This document shows positions 35,513 to 48,342 of a stretch of DNA of 64,000 nucleotides, one piece after another. The notes beneath the pieces are model-generated. The model saw only the letters and a program-made list of their open reading frames with translations, ran no database searches and was not told the DNA's origin. The position numbers and the translations under genes were made by a program. The DNA is from Polytrichum commune (lineage: Eukaryota > Streptophyta > Polytrichopsida > Polytrichales > Polytrichaceae): contig OX485805.1 in the NCBI GenBank assembly GCA_950295325.1, positions 13,997,501 through 14,061,500 of the forward strand. Reading direction: 5' to 3'. Position 1 is the stretch's first letter, and each line of letters begins with the position of its first letter.

Positions 35513-36384
35513 AATTCAAATTTTCTGCTCACGGCTCACTGCTCACCGCTCACCGCTCACAAGATAGCATTCATGGTCCCGGAATTGATGGGAACTCGTA
35601 CCTGTTAATGTAGATGGGTCTTAAATGGTTAATTTTCAAACTAGCCTACTTATGGCATGATATGAAACAAGTAGGTTAATACGAGATGGTTAGCAAATCC
35701 AAATCAAAATTTAAGAGCTCATATGAATATCTTAGTCATTATCAAAGTGAAGATTATTATGGTGTCAATAATGATCATATAGGTCTCCATACCTAACTTC
35801 AAGACTTGCACATATACCACTCAAATATACATGTGAGCTCCTAAATTTTGATTTGGATTTGCTAACCATCTCGTACTAACCTACTTGTTTCATATCATGC
35901 CATAAGTAGGCTAGTTTGAAAATTAACCATTTAAGACCCATCTACATTAACGGGTACGAGTTCCCATCAATTCCGGGACAAGTTATTTAGTAAGTAGAGT
36001 AAGGCTAACCGACTAGTCATTTAGTAAGTAGAGTAAGGCTAACCAACTAGTTATTTAGTAAGTAGAGTAAGGCTAACCAACTAGTTATATAATAAGTAGG
36101 CCTAGCCGCTGGGCCCGCCTAGCCACTAGGCCCGACACCACCCTAAATCCGGCCTCCCCAAAAAAGACATGAGGCCCACGGCCCCACCCGCCTTGGTGGC
36201 AAGCACCACCCCCGCCCCCACCCCACCGCCACCTAGGATCATTGAGGCCCTTGGATGGGCCTTAGTGGATCAACGGTCCGGATGCACCATGAAGAATCTC
36301 ATATATAGCGCCTCAGTGACACGGCAACCGAACCAACAAAAAGGTGTGAATCTAGCCAAAAAAGGTGTGGAAATAGCGATCCCC
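35513..36384 (-). repeat. Right terminal inverted repeat of the 12.3-kb MULE
   Basis: Complement of 24129-24573 but interrupted by a MITE (35571-35982). It has three copies of the 34-bp minisatellite unit against two on the left, and the same inner heptamer run. Confidence 0.92.
35571..35982. mobile_element. 0.4-kb MITE nested in the right terminal repeat
   Basis: Arms of about 150 bp are inverted copies of each other: GGTCCCGGAATTGATGGGAA on the left, its near-complement TTCCCATCAATTCCGGGA on the right. The left MULE terminal repeat lacks it, which defines the insertion. A related half-element (GATTTGTTGACCATCTTG...) lies in copy B at about 51380-51480. Confidence 0.85.
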
Positions 36385-37176
36385 TAAAAATATGTTGAAA
36401 TTTTAAAAAAAAAATGGATCTTCATTTTGCATTAATGTTTGTCAATGATATTATGACTCTCTTCTTGAGAAAAAATCTCATGTGAGGACAATTCTAAAAG
36501 CATTCCAATCTTACTATTCTTGATGTTGCTTGTGTTAGGTTGATCCATAAACTTGAGAAACCTCACTTGACCCTCCCATGTGACATAGCCCCCCTCAAAA
36601 TGGACAATGATGATTTAGTGGTGATCATTAACATTTTGTGTTCATCAACCGATGAGTTGTGTTTGCATTCCTTAGAATAATACAATTAGTGTTATTGTTG
36701 AAGTACATAGGTGCCCACCTTGGAAAAACAGTTGGTGTTGGAATTGGGTGCTTCTACCTTATGTGTTGTGGACCCTTATCCCCAAAACTTTTTGATGCGG
36801 CTAAATACTATTAGGCTACACCGTTCATGGTTCTTAAGATGGTTGAAACCTATCTTAAGAAGTTATAATGTTGCATAATCCCCAAAAATGAAGGGACACT
36901 AAATATTATAAACAGTGGAGCAGTGAATTTTGAGTTTAAGTCAACACCGACTTTCAAAATATTGAGCTTCTAGCAATAAATACAATCAGGTCTTGGTTTA
37001 TCAATATAGAAGTTCTCCTTCATTTAAGTTATTTATATTTCCTGCATGAAGAACCCATGGATTTTTACTATTATAAAAACAAAACAAAAAAGAACCTAAA
37101 CCAAGGTTAAACACCTCGAATTAGCCAAGTGAGCTCAATTGAACCCCAACCAATAAAAAAGGGAGGACGTTAAGGT

Positions 37177-38410
37177 CCCCCCCCCCCCCCCAACTTTTCG
37201 GGGGAGGAATATTCAAGCAAGGGGAGCCGACCATCTAGAAAATCAAGATTTTTGGACCTGACTGAAAACTGTTGCCCGCCTGCCCGACTTCAAAAAAACC
37301 ATTGCCCTTGCATTCTTGAAGGCCACTTATCCACAAATCCCATATTGCGTGCACTGCATCTTCAAGGTCCCACATCCAATATATATGTTCACTTTCATTG
37401 AGTAAATAATCAATTGACTGGGATTTCATTTTCAAAGTGAAACTGCCAATAAAGCATGTAATTAGCTTGGAAGTCAAAAATATTACAAAATCCTCATTAG
37501 CACTGAGGTTATAATTTTTGTGACTTACAATTGAAAGGATCTTTGTTATTATGAAATGGAACTAAAATTAGTGATTTATTTTAAATATTACAATCATTTA
37601 TATATTATAATATTTTAGTTAATACCTTCTACTATCACATGTTTTCATACGCATTTAAAGTAATTAAGTGTGATTGAATGTAACTAAGTCTAATTAATTC
37701 TGATTAATATTGATTAATTTCAATTAAGCCCAATTAAATCAGAAAGCATGCCTACCAAATTAATTAAGCCTAATTAATTATAAATTTACTTACTGGAATT
37801 AACTCCAGTGAATATAGTTTATATTCAATTAGGAATAATTAATTTGGTTAGCATATTTTCTAATAATTGGGCTTAATTAGGATTTATCAGAATTAATTAG
37901 ACTTAGTTACATTCAATCACACTTCATTAGTTCAAATGCATATGAAAACTTTGTGAAAGTAGAAGGTATTAACTAGACTATAATATTTAACATATTAAAA
38001 ATAATGACTTATTTTAGTTCTATTTTAGAATGACAAAGACCTTTCAATGGTATGTCACAAAAATTAAGACCTCAATGCTAATGAGGATTTTGTAATATTT
38101 TTGACGTACAAGTTAGTTACATGCTTTATTAACGGTTCCACTTTGAAAATGAAATCCCAGTCAATTGCTTACTTATTCAATGGAAATAAACATATATATT
38201 GGATGTGGGACCTTGAAGATGAAGTGCACTCAATATGGGATTTGTGGATTAGTGGCCTTCAAAAATGCAAGGGCAATGGTTTTTTTGAAGTCGGGTGGGC
38301 GGGCAACAATTTTCGGTTGGGTCCATAAAATCTTGAATTTCTAGACAGGCGATTGCCCTTGCCCGAATATTCCTTCCCTGAAAAGTTTGTGTGGGGGGGG
38401 GGGGGGGGGG
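37177..38410. mobile_element. 1.2-kb foldback element
   Basis: Nearly the entire segment is one long inverted repeat centred near 37795. It begins with a C15 run and CAACTTTTCGGGGG and ends with its complement and a G run. The inner half is AT-rich with recurring TTAATTA motifs that mirror across the centre. Copy B holds only a single arm at 50298-50640, and a third diverged arm lies at 38540-38840. It has no coding capacity. Confidence 0.85.
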
Positions 38411-41191
38411 AGAAACTTAATGCCCTCGATAAAAAAAAAAAGGCGCTCCCGCACCTAGGAAGATTGCAGGATGTGATTGTGTGTGGGTCAATTTTTAGTG
38501 GGCTAGATTTGGACGTGCTAATTTCAAGCGAATGAAAAGGAAACTGAACTCCCCCACGAACTTTTCGGAGGAGGTAGATTCGGGTAGGGGCAACTGCCAA
38601 GAGAGAAATCCAAAGTTTCTGGACCCGACCAAAAACTTATGCCAGCATGCCTGACTTCGAAAAAACCATTGTCCTTGCATTCTTGAAGGCCACTTATCCA
38701 CAAATCTCATATTGAGTGCACTTCACCTTCAAGGTCCAAAATACAACATATATGTTCACTTCCATTGAGTAAATAAGCAAACCGTCAATAAAGCATGTAT
38801 TTAACTTGGAAGTCTAAAATATTACAAAATCCTCACTAGCACTAAAAGTTATTGAGGGCTACTTTTTTTTATCGTGTGACATCAAATTCATGAACACATG
38901 CTCATTCACCATAGATTTCAAAAAAAAACTAGTGCATGCACTAAGATGATTGTATAGTGATTAATTTTATTATATGAAAACACATGCTTGTTAGTGGTTA
39001 GTGCCAAGTGCCGGTACTTTCAGTAAATAAAGATGCTATGAATAGTGCTAGGATGCTTCCTATATCTTTTGGTGGCACTATTTTCATAGTGTAGAGAAAT
39101 TTAGTATCACCTTCAATAATTTCCCACACTCACTATTAGCCCTCCCTCACTAATTGTAATAATTAGTGTGGCCCACACAATAAGTCACATTGCTCAAAAG
39201 GTCACGCTAACAAGTCTATGATTTGAGGTGCCATGCTACATTGTTCATCATCAACGAACATCATGCTAATCAATGTTGACCACGTTGTTATATTGGGAAC
39301 ACTTTCTCATTAACACATGGTATAAATCACATATGGTCGACAACCCTTATTTGGTTACTTTTCTTGATCGGACACCTATAATTGAGTGGTATGTAGTTAA
39401 GTGTGGCTCCAAGAAAGAATACTACCAAGAGACATGTGCGTAGAGGAGATTTGACTACTTGTTCGAAATATGATAACTATTCTAGAATCAATAGTCATCA
39501 TAATTGGGGGAGACCCATATGGCCATCTAATGAGCATGACACTCTTCACTTTGATATTGATGGTGAGCCCAGTAGGGATGGTCTTAGATGCACAAAGGGC
39601 ATCATTCAAGAATTGGCAGTTGTGAGTCATTGCCCCTAGGTGGGACCATGGATGTTCTACGAACAAACACTTTACTCACTCTGATCTCGTGATGCTATGG
39701 GATCGGAGTTTGTTTATATAATTATATATTTTTGCAGGCGTGAGAGGATACAAGGTTCCATTTAAAGCATTAGGAGTGATAACATTAGTTTCCAATTAAT
39801 GACAACAAAAAACGAAACAAAAAAGGAACAAAATTTGAGTGTAGAAATGTATTGGACTCAGTTGTAACGTTAGATCCACAAACAAAAATGTGCATCTTGG
39901 TTATGCTCAAATTATGATTGAATAAATTATATTTTAGTCAAGCTATAGATATTGAACTTTGCACATACATTTTCTTATTTCAATAATAAAATGTAGCCTT
40001 CTAATCACTACAAATAATATTATAATGTTAAAATATACATGGATACGTCTCTTACATGTGTTAGATAGACTCTAAGTTGTTGCATCACCCCTTATTTATC
40101 AATCCTTACATTGAATGTGAAAACATTATAATTTTTTTTGTCACAAAAATCTACGTATGTTGAAAATTAGTGGACATGACATACCTATTTGTGTACACAA
40201 TTAAGTGTAACTCTTTGAAAACAATGTGTTGTTGTACTTACTATCAAACCTAGAATGATGTCTACATTTTAAGCACATAGTTTTATCTCATTACAACACA
40301 TGATTTGACAGTCTACGTTCTCAACAGCAAGCCTTATCATGTATCAACTCAAATGTAAATGGCCAATCAATTAGAGTGATCACGTAAGTCAAATATACCT
40401 TGGAAGAATACTTGACTAGCATACATGTGTTGAATGTGACAGGTGGGAACATGCAATACAACATGCATTGGCATCTACTCCACTTCAATCTATACAATCT
40501 CCCAGCCTCCTCCATGAGCGGCAACTGCGTCCAAGTGTCATACGACCATGATTGTTGGATTGGGTTGGGAATTGTCTCATTTGGTTAGACATTGAGGATC
40601 ACCAAACATTGTCATTTGAAGTTTCAAAATAGGAGTTGAAATGCAAAAAGTTATAAGTGATCTTGAAAGTGGAGATTCTTATTCTCTTCACACGAACACA
40701 CACACACACACAATACCTCCATGCGTATGCACTACACCAAACATATGTTTGCGTGCGGCCCGCACTATTCATCATTGACTTGGTGGTAACTCGAGAGTGT
40801 GTTGCATGACACTTACTGCCATGTGACAAGTCTTAAAGACCACTCTAACCAACATGACACACCAATTTTTAATGCCTCACTCAATCAGATGTTTAGAGTA
40901 CGAAAGCTTACAAGATGTCTAGATTCTCAACACATGGTCCAATCTCATTGGGACATGTGTTTTGTTTTACAGTGTCTGTTTTAAACCACAAGCTTTAAAT
41001 TAACATATGTAGCACCCAAACATATATAGGTGTCCAACTAGAATTGCCATATTTGGCCAGTGAAAGCCTGGGAGCTTGGATTTTCCCTAAATAGTGGCTC
41101 ATCATTTATAAGTGTGAAAATGTAGGGTAAAAATGTGCTTCTCTCAACTTGTAAGACAGAAATCCTCTAGGTTGCCATATGCAGGGAGGCA

Positions 41192-41231
41192 GTTGATATG
41201 GCCGAGTTGGTCTAAGGCGCCAGATTAAGGT

Positions 41232-41264
<33 letters not shown>

Positions 41265-41272
41265 TGTCAACA
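41192..41272 (+). tRNA. tRNA-Leu (anticodon AAG)
   Basis: A complete 81-nt class II cloverleaf. The acceptor stem GTTGATA pairs with TGTCAAC (one G-T). The anticodon stem CCAGA/TCTGG encloses TTAAGGT, giving anticodon AAG. The variable arm is TCCGAAAGGGC-like and the T arm is GGGTTCAAATCCC. A and B box sequences (GGCCGAGTTGG and GGTTCAAATCC) are intact, so it could be transcribed. No intron. It is in copy A only; copy B lacks the surrounding 0.5 kb. Confidence 0.96.
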
Positions 41273-41822
41273 TTTCATCTGTAATAGGAATGATGTGCCC
41301 AAGGCTTTTTGGTTCCTCTTCCTTGTCAAGTTTTTGATACATCGAATAGGTGAGGATGTCGTTCAAGGTTTATAATTACATAGCAAATCATGTGGCGTCA
41401 AATTGTTAAGTTAGAGTTAGTACTAATGTAGATGTGGCTAATTTGTTTTCTTTTGCTCTGGAAACCTATGTTTTAGTGGCATGTGGTTAGGTGTGGTTCC
41501 AAGAATGGATACCAAATAGACATGTGGTTGAAAGAGTTGGACCTTCACGGTGTTCAAAGTATGATCACTATGTTAGGTACAATTGTCGACATAATTGGGG
41601 CCCCCTGAATGATCATTCAATGAACACGAGAACATTCATTTTGATAATGAATAAAATAATCATATCAGCACAAAAATCATGAGGGAAGGGGCTACATCCT
41701 CAATTTAGATTCGTTGACCATCTCATTCTAATCGTGCTTTTCATATCGTAGGAGAAGTGGGATAGGGGGGGATAAAGTAACCATTAAATTTGACCCATTT
41801 ACCTTAGACAATCAATAGTGGG

Positions 41823-43721
41823 AATACATCATCTTGGAGTTGGGGACATATGCCCTTGGCACATGAGCTAGTCACTACTTTTGGGGTGAAGCACCATATA
41901 TAGTGGGCCCCGCTAGTCTTGTTGCTTGCCCTACCTAGGCTATAGGTGGCGGACGCGTGCACATGCCGTTGCTGCCACCACCCAGGCGGTGGCCAAGGTA
42001 AGTGGGCCATAGCAAATTCAATAGGCTTTGGGCTAGGCTTATCCTAGCCAACTATGTAAATGAGTCTTACATGGAGGCTTTTCTTAATTGGTCCCGTACA
42101 CTTGATTGGTATGTGGTTCACTAAGAATCAAAGATCAAACATCACAATCTTACATGTTGAGTATTTAATGGATTAAGGTGTGTATGTGTTATTTTGTAAT
42201 GATTAGTTTTTAATGTTCTTTGAAGTGAAGTCCATAGTAGCTATGAACAACATCCGAGGAAATTTGTGGGCATTATCAGTCGAGATCTTACTGTTTTTGG
42301 TCTCCACAACTTACAATGCTGTCAGAGTGGCGCTTAGATCTAGTAACTAGTAACAACTTGATATTTTGTCGGTTCAATTTTCACTTTGTGGATTAGGCTG
42401 ACTTTCATGTGTTGATACGTATAAAACAAATTTAGTTTGAAGATATGAAAAAATGGACAATATGATAGAGAATCGTGGGGTTTGTGATGTCACATTTCCG
42501 ATGAAATTCAACAGTGATTTATATCTTTTGAGTTGGCACAAAATAGGGTCTTTGAATTATGCGATTATTTTGTACATTATCATATTTTTAGCTTTTCAAT
42601 GCAATGAGAGAAGGTCCAAGATAACTCATGATAATATGAAAATATAATTTTGAGGTATTATTTGTATTATTTATAGATTTTTTTTATCATTGTAGCACTA
42701 TGTTTCATTTACATGTTCACTTGATCAATTGATGTTATATTTTAGTTCCTATCATGTTTAAATTTTAGAATTTTTGTAAATCTCAACAATGATTATAAAT
42801 TCTGAGTTGGTACACATTATCATCCATATTATGTCTTATGAGAATGAAAACTCGAGTGTGACAATGTCCTTATGTAGTAGTGGATGTAGAGTTCTTTTCA
42901 CATGTTAGTGGAAAAAATATATGATAGATATAATAATTATTGTAAGTTTTTTAATCACATAAATTTGCATGGTTCTTAATGTCAAACACATTCCTCCCAC
43001 AATAATGGACATTGTTCTTTCAGACTACACTATTACAACTACAATGAAATGTGATTCGCAAGTTCATATTCTAACAATTTTTAATGTTATTGAATATTTA
43101 TAATGATATCTTATCTCCGTCATTTTTTGTTATAATAATTACGAAATAAAAAATTCATGATACATTATCTTAAGCTCCTAATAGTAACGCATACGAATTA
43201 GACAAAACAATGTAATATGGTTCTCAAATTTTTACTGTCACATGATATACAAACTAATACTAAATACTTTGTTGTGTAGAATTAATCATGAATGTTGATA
43301 CAAAATTATTAGTTTTAATGAATTAAATAATTTTCATTAGGAAAAAGTTATACCCTCCCTCTAAAGTTTCTCAGGGTGGACCACACATTCAAGCACACCC
43401 ACCTCACTTTGAAAATATCACAAGTTGACCTAGCAACTTGTCTACAAAGTCCTAAACGATGTCCATAAACTTCTTTCACTGATGGAAATTACACTAAAGA
43501 TTTCATTGGGTGCACCCAACTTACAACCACCTGCCACTTGGCCAGATCCACCCAATGAGCATTAACTTCATAACATTTCTCAGCTTAGCCATGGTGTCCT
43601 GTGGACCACAGCTAAGCTGGGTAATGTTATGTTATCGAATACAACATTAACTTACCACATCCTGGTAACAAAGACAAGCAACTGCACATTGTATTCAATA
43701 AACATAAACAATTTAAGAACC
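41823..43721. other. Spacer between duplication copies
   Basis: AT-rich after 42060, no gene recognised. The portion 41900-42020 is GC-rich with CCACCACCCAGGCGGTGG-type symmetry. Confidence 0.5.
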
Positions 43722-43941
43722 ACAAGTTGCCCTCTCAGTGTGCACATAGCAAGTGTTCTTCAATTTATCATGATTTTTCTTCGACACGTTCTGGGGGTTA
43801 CCAGGCCGCAGAGCACAGCGCAGAGTACATATCATTCAAGAATATTCGACTTAATCTTAAGGTAAGGATGCGTGTAGACATAACTGATCACGTGTCACTA
43901 CTTATACTGATCTCCAGGCGACGTGTTTGAAAGCGAGATGA

Positions 43942-44217
43942 TTGTGGTCGTTGGGGGAAGAGTACCTTATAATAGTCTCCACGCGATTAGTGAGAGGAGA
44001 TAGCATTGACATCGGCACAAATGGAGTGACACCAATCTCATCAGTCCAACGTAGCCACTTCGTGCTGGACTTACTGGAGCTATACATCCCAGGAGACGAC
44101 AGGCACGCATGGCAAACCATCAACCTTCTTCAACCAAATATCCGTGTCGTGTTTCCAAGAGAAGAGCATCAATGCACTTTTTATCGGCGTTTGTGTCTCA
44201 AACAGTGTATGATATAA
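43942..44217 (+). CDS. Short coding tail, unrecognised
   Basis: An open frame ends with IPGDDRHAWQTINLLQPNIR followed by VVFPREEHQCTFYRRLCLKQ and a stop, with plausible codon use. The last 55 codons also occur in copy A at 12825-12989 without premature stops, but the upstream part was lost there. It may be the 3' exon of a gene convergent with BCH. No family recognised, and the start shown is only the first in-frame ATG. Confidence 0.35.
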   Translation: MWSLGEEYLIIVSTRLVRGDSIDIGTNGVTPISSVQRSHFVLDLLELYIPGDDRHAWQTINLLQPNIRVVFPREEHQCTFYRRLCLKQCMI

Positions 44218-44727
44218 CTTATATATAGATGCTTCAAAGATGCTCCATTCTTACCATCCATGACGTAGGTATCTAATATAAAAATATCATACAGACACTT
44301 CGCTCCAGCAATGGTGGGTCAAAAGTGGCCAGTTGGTGCTGAAAAACAAAAGCAATATGAAAACCCTTCCAACACTGTCACACAGATTTGCAGCTTGACC
44401 TACTATGACATAAGAGTGCTGGCAAGATTCAGAAGCACAAGATTGTGGACTAAAATAATGTGCAAACGCTAAGAAAACACCAAAATTACAAAAGCCGGTC
44501 TGCACATAAATAACAAAAATACAATACATCAACTCCTAATGCTTCCTTGCATATTCTACAACTTTATGGCCTCGTTATTTCTGCTTTGTTAGGAGGGATG
44601 TGGTGGAGGTCATTGGTGCCAAAAACCTTCTTCAGAACGACCTTCCGCACCTCACTTGGGTTGCCTCGCTATTTCACCTCAGCCTCATGGAATCATTACA
44701 AGCCTCAGGATTGCTTTCAGAAGATAA

Positions 44728-46994
44728 TCATCGTTGTCTGTCACCATCCCGCACCTTATACCTGGATGTCAGGACCCTCTGAAGCTCCTCTTCACCTCCA
44801 ACATTTATTATTTCCTAATCATCCCATGAATCCTCGTATCAGTAAATATGCTAAACGAGAAACCTAAAATTTAGAAACAATCCAATGAGGAGACCAGTGG
44901 TGATAACAACAGCGAAAGTATTTAAACAAATTCCACCTTTGGTCCAAGGAAGAGTCCGTAGGGTACACCATCGAATAGATCCGCATGATGAAGCTGAAAT
45001 GCATCCAAGAATTACTTATTAGGAGTTAGACACATATATGGATCTAAGAATGACGGACCCTTGGCTATATACCTTTACTTTCTTGCAGTTTTCACACTCA
45101 TAACGAAATGAATTCTAAACCAATCTACTACATCATATTCTATGTAGATTGCCACTATGATACAGCTGCTCCACTACACACATTTGCATAACCAAACCTG
45201 ATGTGCCGCTGCCACTTTTTGGAGGTATGGAACCTCGGCAATCGGTCCGACAGGGAACCGCTTGTGTACAAGACCGTCGTGCACAAACATGTATGCCATA
45301 CCAAACATTGTAATACCTAAGCCCTGCACAAACGAACAATTTCCCTTACAATCTCATAATTTGATCAATAAGTGAATGCATGGCAAAAGAGGCACACCGA
45401 TCATGGGAGATACTTTTCAGGGTAAAGGTTTTACTGCTCCAAAGCAGAGGCCAGGTACAAAGCCCTTGTTGAAAAATCCATATGCCAGGAGCGCTATGGC
45501 TGGGAAGGCATTGATGATTGCAAAGACGTCATTTAGCTCGAACGGACCTTCTCTTGGTTTATGATGTGACTGTAAAAGTGTACACATTGAGCAAAATTAG
45601 GACTGCAATTCCAAATTGCGTTGACCAATCTAAGAGGAAGTAAAATTTGATGTACTCATCCGCTATCTTCTTTGCACAATGCGAACAGATACTCTTATAA
45701 ACTCACCTCATGCATACTCCAAAGAGAGGCATGCCATAGTGCTTTGTGAGCCCACCGTGCCCAATATTCCATCCCCACCTGAATGAAGTTAACAAGAAGT
45801 ATATGAAGGAGAAGGTTGTGGTAAATAATCTATCCTCATCACTCTGAGGGATAGGAAGGACTGATGTTCTGACGTAGAAACATAGACCAAGCACGAGTGC
45901 TTTTATCTAGAGCAACTTCGCATTATGTTGCTCAATTGTACACAGGGGAAGTTGAAAACCGGTGCACAGAAAATCAAGGGACTAAAAGCAGCCGTCTCTT
46001 ACCACAACACCAATTGCTAATGAAAATGTCCCCAACATCTCAATGTATGGGACCTCCGCGCCATCCTGCGAAAACCGACCACATCATTAGCTCAGGGCAT
46101 GACTTCAAACAATTTTCAGTAGAAGCATTCCAGCTCTGTTTGGCCTACACTGACCGTACGAAATAGGCTGCTCTTCATTCAAATTCAGACACTACCTCCG
46201 AGCATGTACCACCACAAGCGGAAAGAAATTATTGCTTCGTATGCGAAACAACGAATACAAAATCACAGGGGACCAACTCCCGACGAAAAGTCCCATTGAG
46301 TTGAATGATAACTCTAATGTCTCTACAACTACAATGAGAAATTTTTTCTCCCTTATTTGCAATTGCTACTCAAAGACTGCCATCTTCAAAATAATCTCAT
46401 TTGGCCGTCAAAGAGAACGACAAGAAGAGGAACGATTTAGAGTCTGGACAATCAACAGTCGACACGAAGTGGTTACATTGTTGCAAGTCCACAAACCTGT
46501 ATTTCCCATATGAACCGATAGTAGACAGCGGCAGCTGCTAGTGTGGTGAAACCAATGCTGGATGCCATGGCTGCCAGCAAGTACACAGTTCGTTCACCTT
46601 TTCTATTTCTTCTTCTTTTAACCTTGGTGTCCGCATCTACACCGGAATCCTTGGATGATACAAATTGAATTTCAAGATCTGCTTCTTGTGACTCTACCGC
46701 ATTCCCCCCATCATTCTTCATATCAGATGGTGCTGAAATTTGATGAACGGGCTCTTCTGATGAGCTACTCGAGTGGATGGATATTAAGGACGTACGTGGT
46801 TTCCTTCCCCTACATGATCCTTTTCCTACAACATTTTTGCTATGTAGGGAAAATAAGTGATATCCTTGTGTCCTAAAGAAGGAAGGTGATGTCAGAGGCT
46901 TCGATGATGCTTTCGAAAATTCTTTATGAAGGGATGGATGGACAAGGCTACCAACAGCAGCATCCCGCAACCTAATCACACAACCTATATCCAT
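44728..46994 (-). CDS. BCH: Beta-carotene hydroxylase (non-haem di-iron), copy B
   Basis: Same seven-exon structure as copy A: 46994-46497, 46065-46003, 45778-45707, 45569-45435, 45323-45198, 44993-44937 and 44814-44728. It predicts 345 residues with all four histidine boxes (HKALWH, HESHH, HDGLVH, HQLHH). Exon 1 differs from copy A by only a few bases, giving for example Ile for Met and Asp for Phe in the variable N-terminal linker. The conserved catalytic exons appear unchanged. Promoter-side sequence to about 48340 is shared with copy A. Beyond that, copy A has a MULE while copy B has ordinary sequence, so the two genes may differ in distal regulation. The enzyme makes zeaxanthin precursors in plastids. 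Confidence 0.93.
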
Positions 46995-48342
46995 TGCAGC
47001 TATTAAGTAGTTTCTGCAATCACAACTACGAAAGGTGACCGTACTGCAGCCTGAAAGTCAATAACTCCTCGTCCTCCAAGCACATTCTTCACCCCAGCTT
47101 AAGGTCGAATTTCGAAACAGTTCCCGCTATAAAAAAACAATTTGCTGCATGTGACGCGACAAAATGGTGAACATGTAACTCCAAGAAAGATCATCCACAC
47201 ACGACGTAGGTGAACTGAAACCAGGAGCACAAGTACAACATGCCCGCCATGGAAGAAGCAATACAAGCCGCTCAGATGTAGGCACCAATTTAAGTTGGAG
47301 CGATCGATCAAGAATCGAAGGCCAGGCCAATCCAGCTCGCGAAAATTAACCGCAACTTAAGTGATAGTAGTGCGTTACTTTCGTCCTTGCTTCAAATCGC
47401 TCAACGTAGTCCAATGGCAATCTTACACAGTACAACAATCGCCCACAGCGTTGACACATTAAAATCGGCAAATTACTAAGTCGGACTTGAGACATGCAAC
47501 AATGAACTCTAAGTTGAGCAATTCAAATATTGAAGCATACGATAGAAAAAAATGATAAGTAAGCCCTCCTGTCCAACTCTCTCCTCTACAACAATTAAGC
47601 AAACCATTCACCTAAAGCAGTGCACAAGAATTGTTGAGTGGAGAAGATTCTTGGCACGGACAAGGAAATCAACTGTGAGCCAGAAATTACAAACCAAAAC
47701 TTCCTGCTCCACTATAATACCTCTATGCATGCCGCACGAGCATTCCAAATGAGGAGTCCAATAATTCGAGCTCCACTCAATACTTATGGCCTCGTTACAC
47801 ACTAATCACTCCAACATCGATTATGCGTACTGTCCAGTTGCGTCTTTATCTCATCTCCACTCTTTGGAAACTCTTCAAACTAATCAAAACGAGACTAAAG
47901 TTCATGTAACTACGGGAAAAATTCACCTCCTGGAAAAATAGATTCATGAAAGCTGAACCGGAAACCCTCTCGCTCTACGACCGCGCTAGCTCAATACTAC
48001 ACCAAATTTCCGAATAAGAGCTGCTATAGAGTCTGTGTTTCTGTGCGAACTTATGTAAATTGAGATATACTATTAAATGTGATACCGATCCTTGCTGTCC
48101 GTCTCCGACACTATTTGGCAATGCCAGCAATTGCAACAAGCGCACCCGCAGTCGAAGGCGCAGGAGGCAGGAAGGAGAAGAGAAGAGAAGGCTGGCGGGC
48201 CGGGCGGGCGGGGTCGGCTCAGGTCGGGTCAGGTGGGGTGGCGACGGGCCCGGTGCTGCCACGCGGTGGTCGGATAGGAGGCGCGAACGGTGCGTTCGGA
48301 TTGGCGCAGAGGGGACTAGCTGGGCCAATGGGTGGCCAGGTG
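46995..48342. promoter_or_regulatory. Upstream region of BCH copy B
   Basis: Counterpart of 15771-17104, including the GC-rich block at 48130-48340. No coding frame recognised; no individual promoter element claimed. Confidence 0.4.

Larger units (their letters stand above)
24129..36384. mobile_element. 12.3-kb Mutator-like element carrying a ParB-methyltransferase-like cargo gene
   Basis: The ends are GGGGATCGCTATTTCC at 24129 and its exact complement ending at 36384, with inverted repeats of about 440 bp. Flanking 8-mers TTAAAATA and TAAAAATA differ by one base and fit a MULE target duplication. Copy B at about 48895-48925 has the unoccupied site with a single CAAAAATATG. Inside are a MULE transposase (minus strand, 25163-27363), a spacer with rRNA fragments and palindromes (27364-30530), and a divergent cargo gene (plus strand, 30577-34844). 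A 0.4-kb MITE is nested in the right terminal repeat. Confidence 0.93.
36385..41822. repeat. Segmental duplication, copy A, right block
   Basis: Aligns with 48917-53553 in the same orientation, apart from a foldback element (37177-38410), a second partial foldback arm (38540-38840) and a tRNA-bearing segment (about 41180-41670) in A, and a Harbinger-type MITE and a 463-bp insert in B. No protein gene was recognised in it; similarity ends near CAATAGTGGGAAT. Confidence 0.92.

Noticed and set aside
44287-44532. Open frame of 81 codons downstream of BCH copy B, also partly in copy A
   Set aside because: Frames differ between copies through an indel, and codon use and length give no support for a gene.
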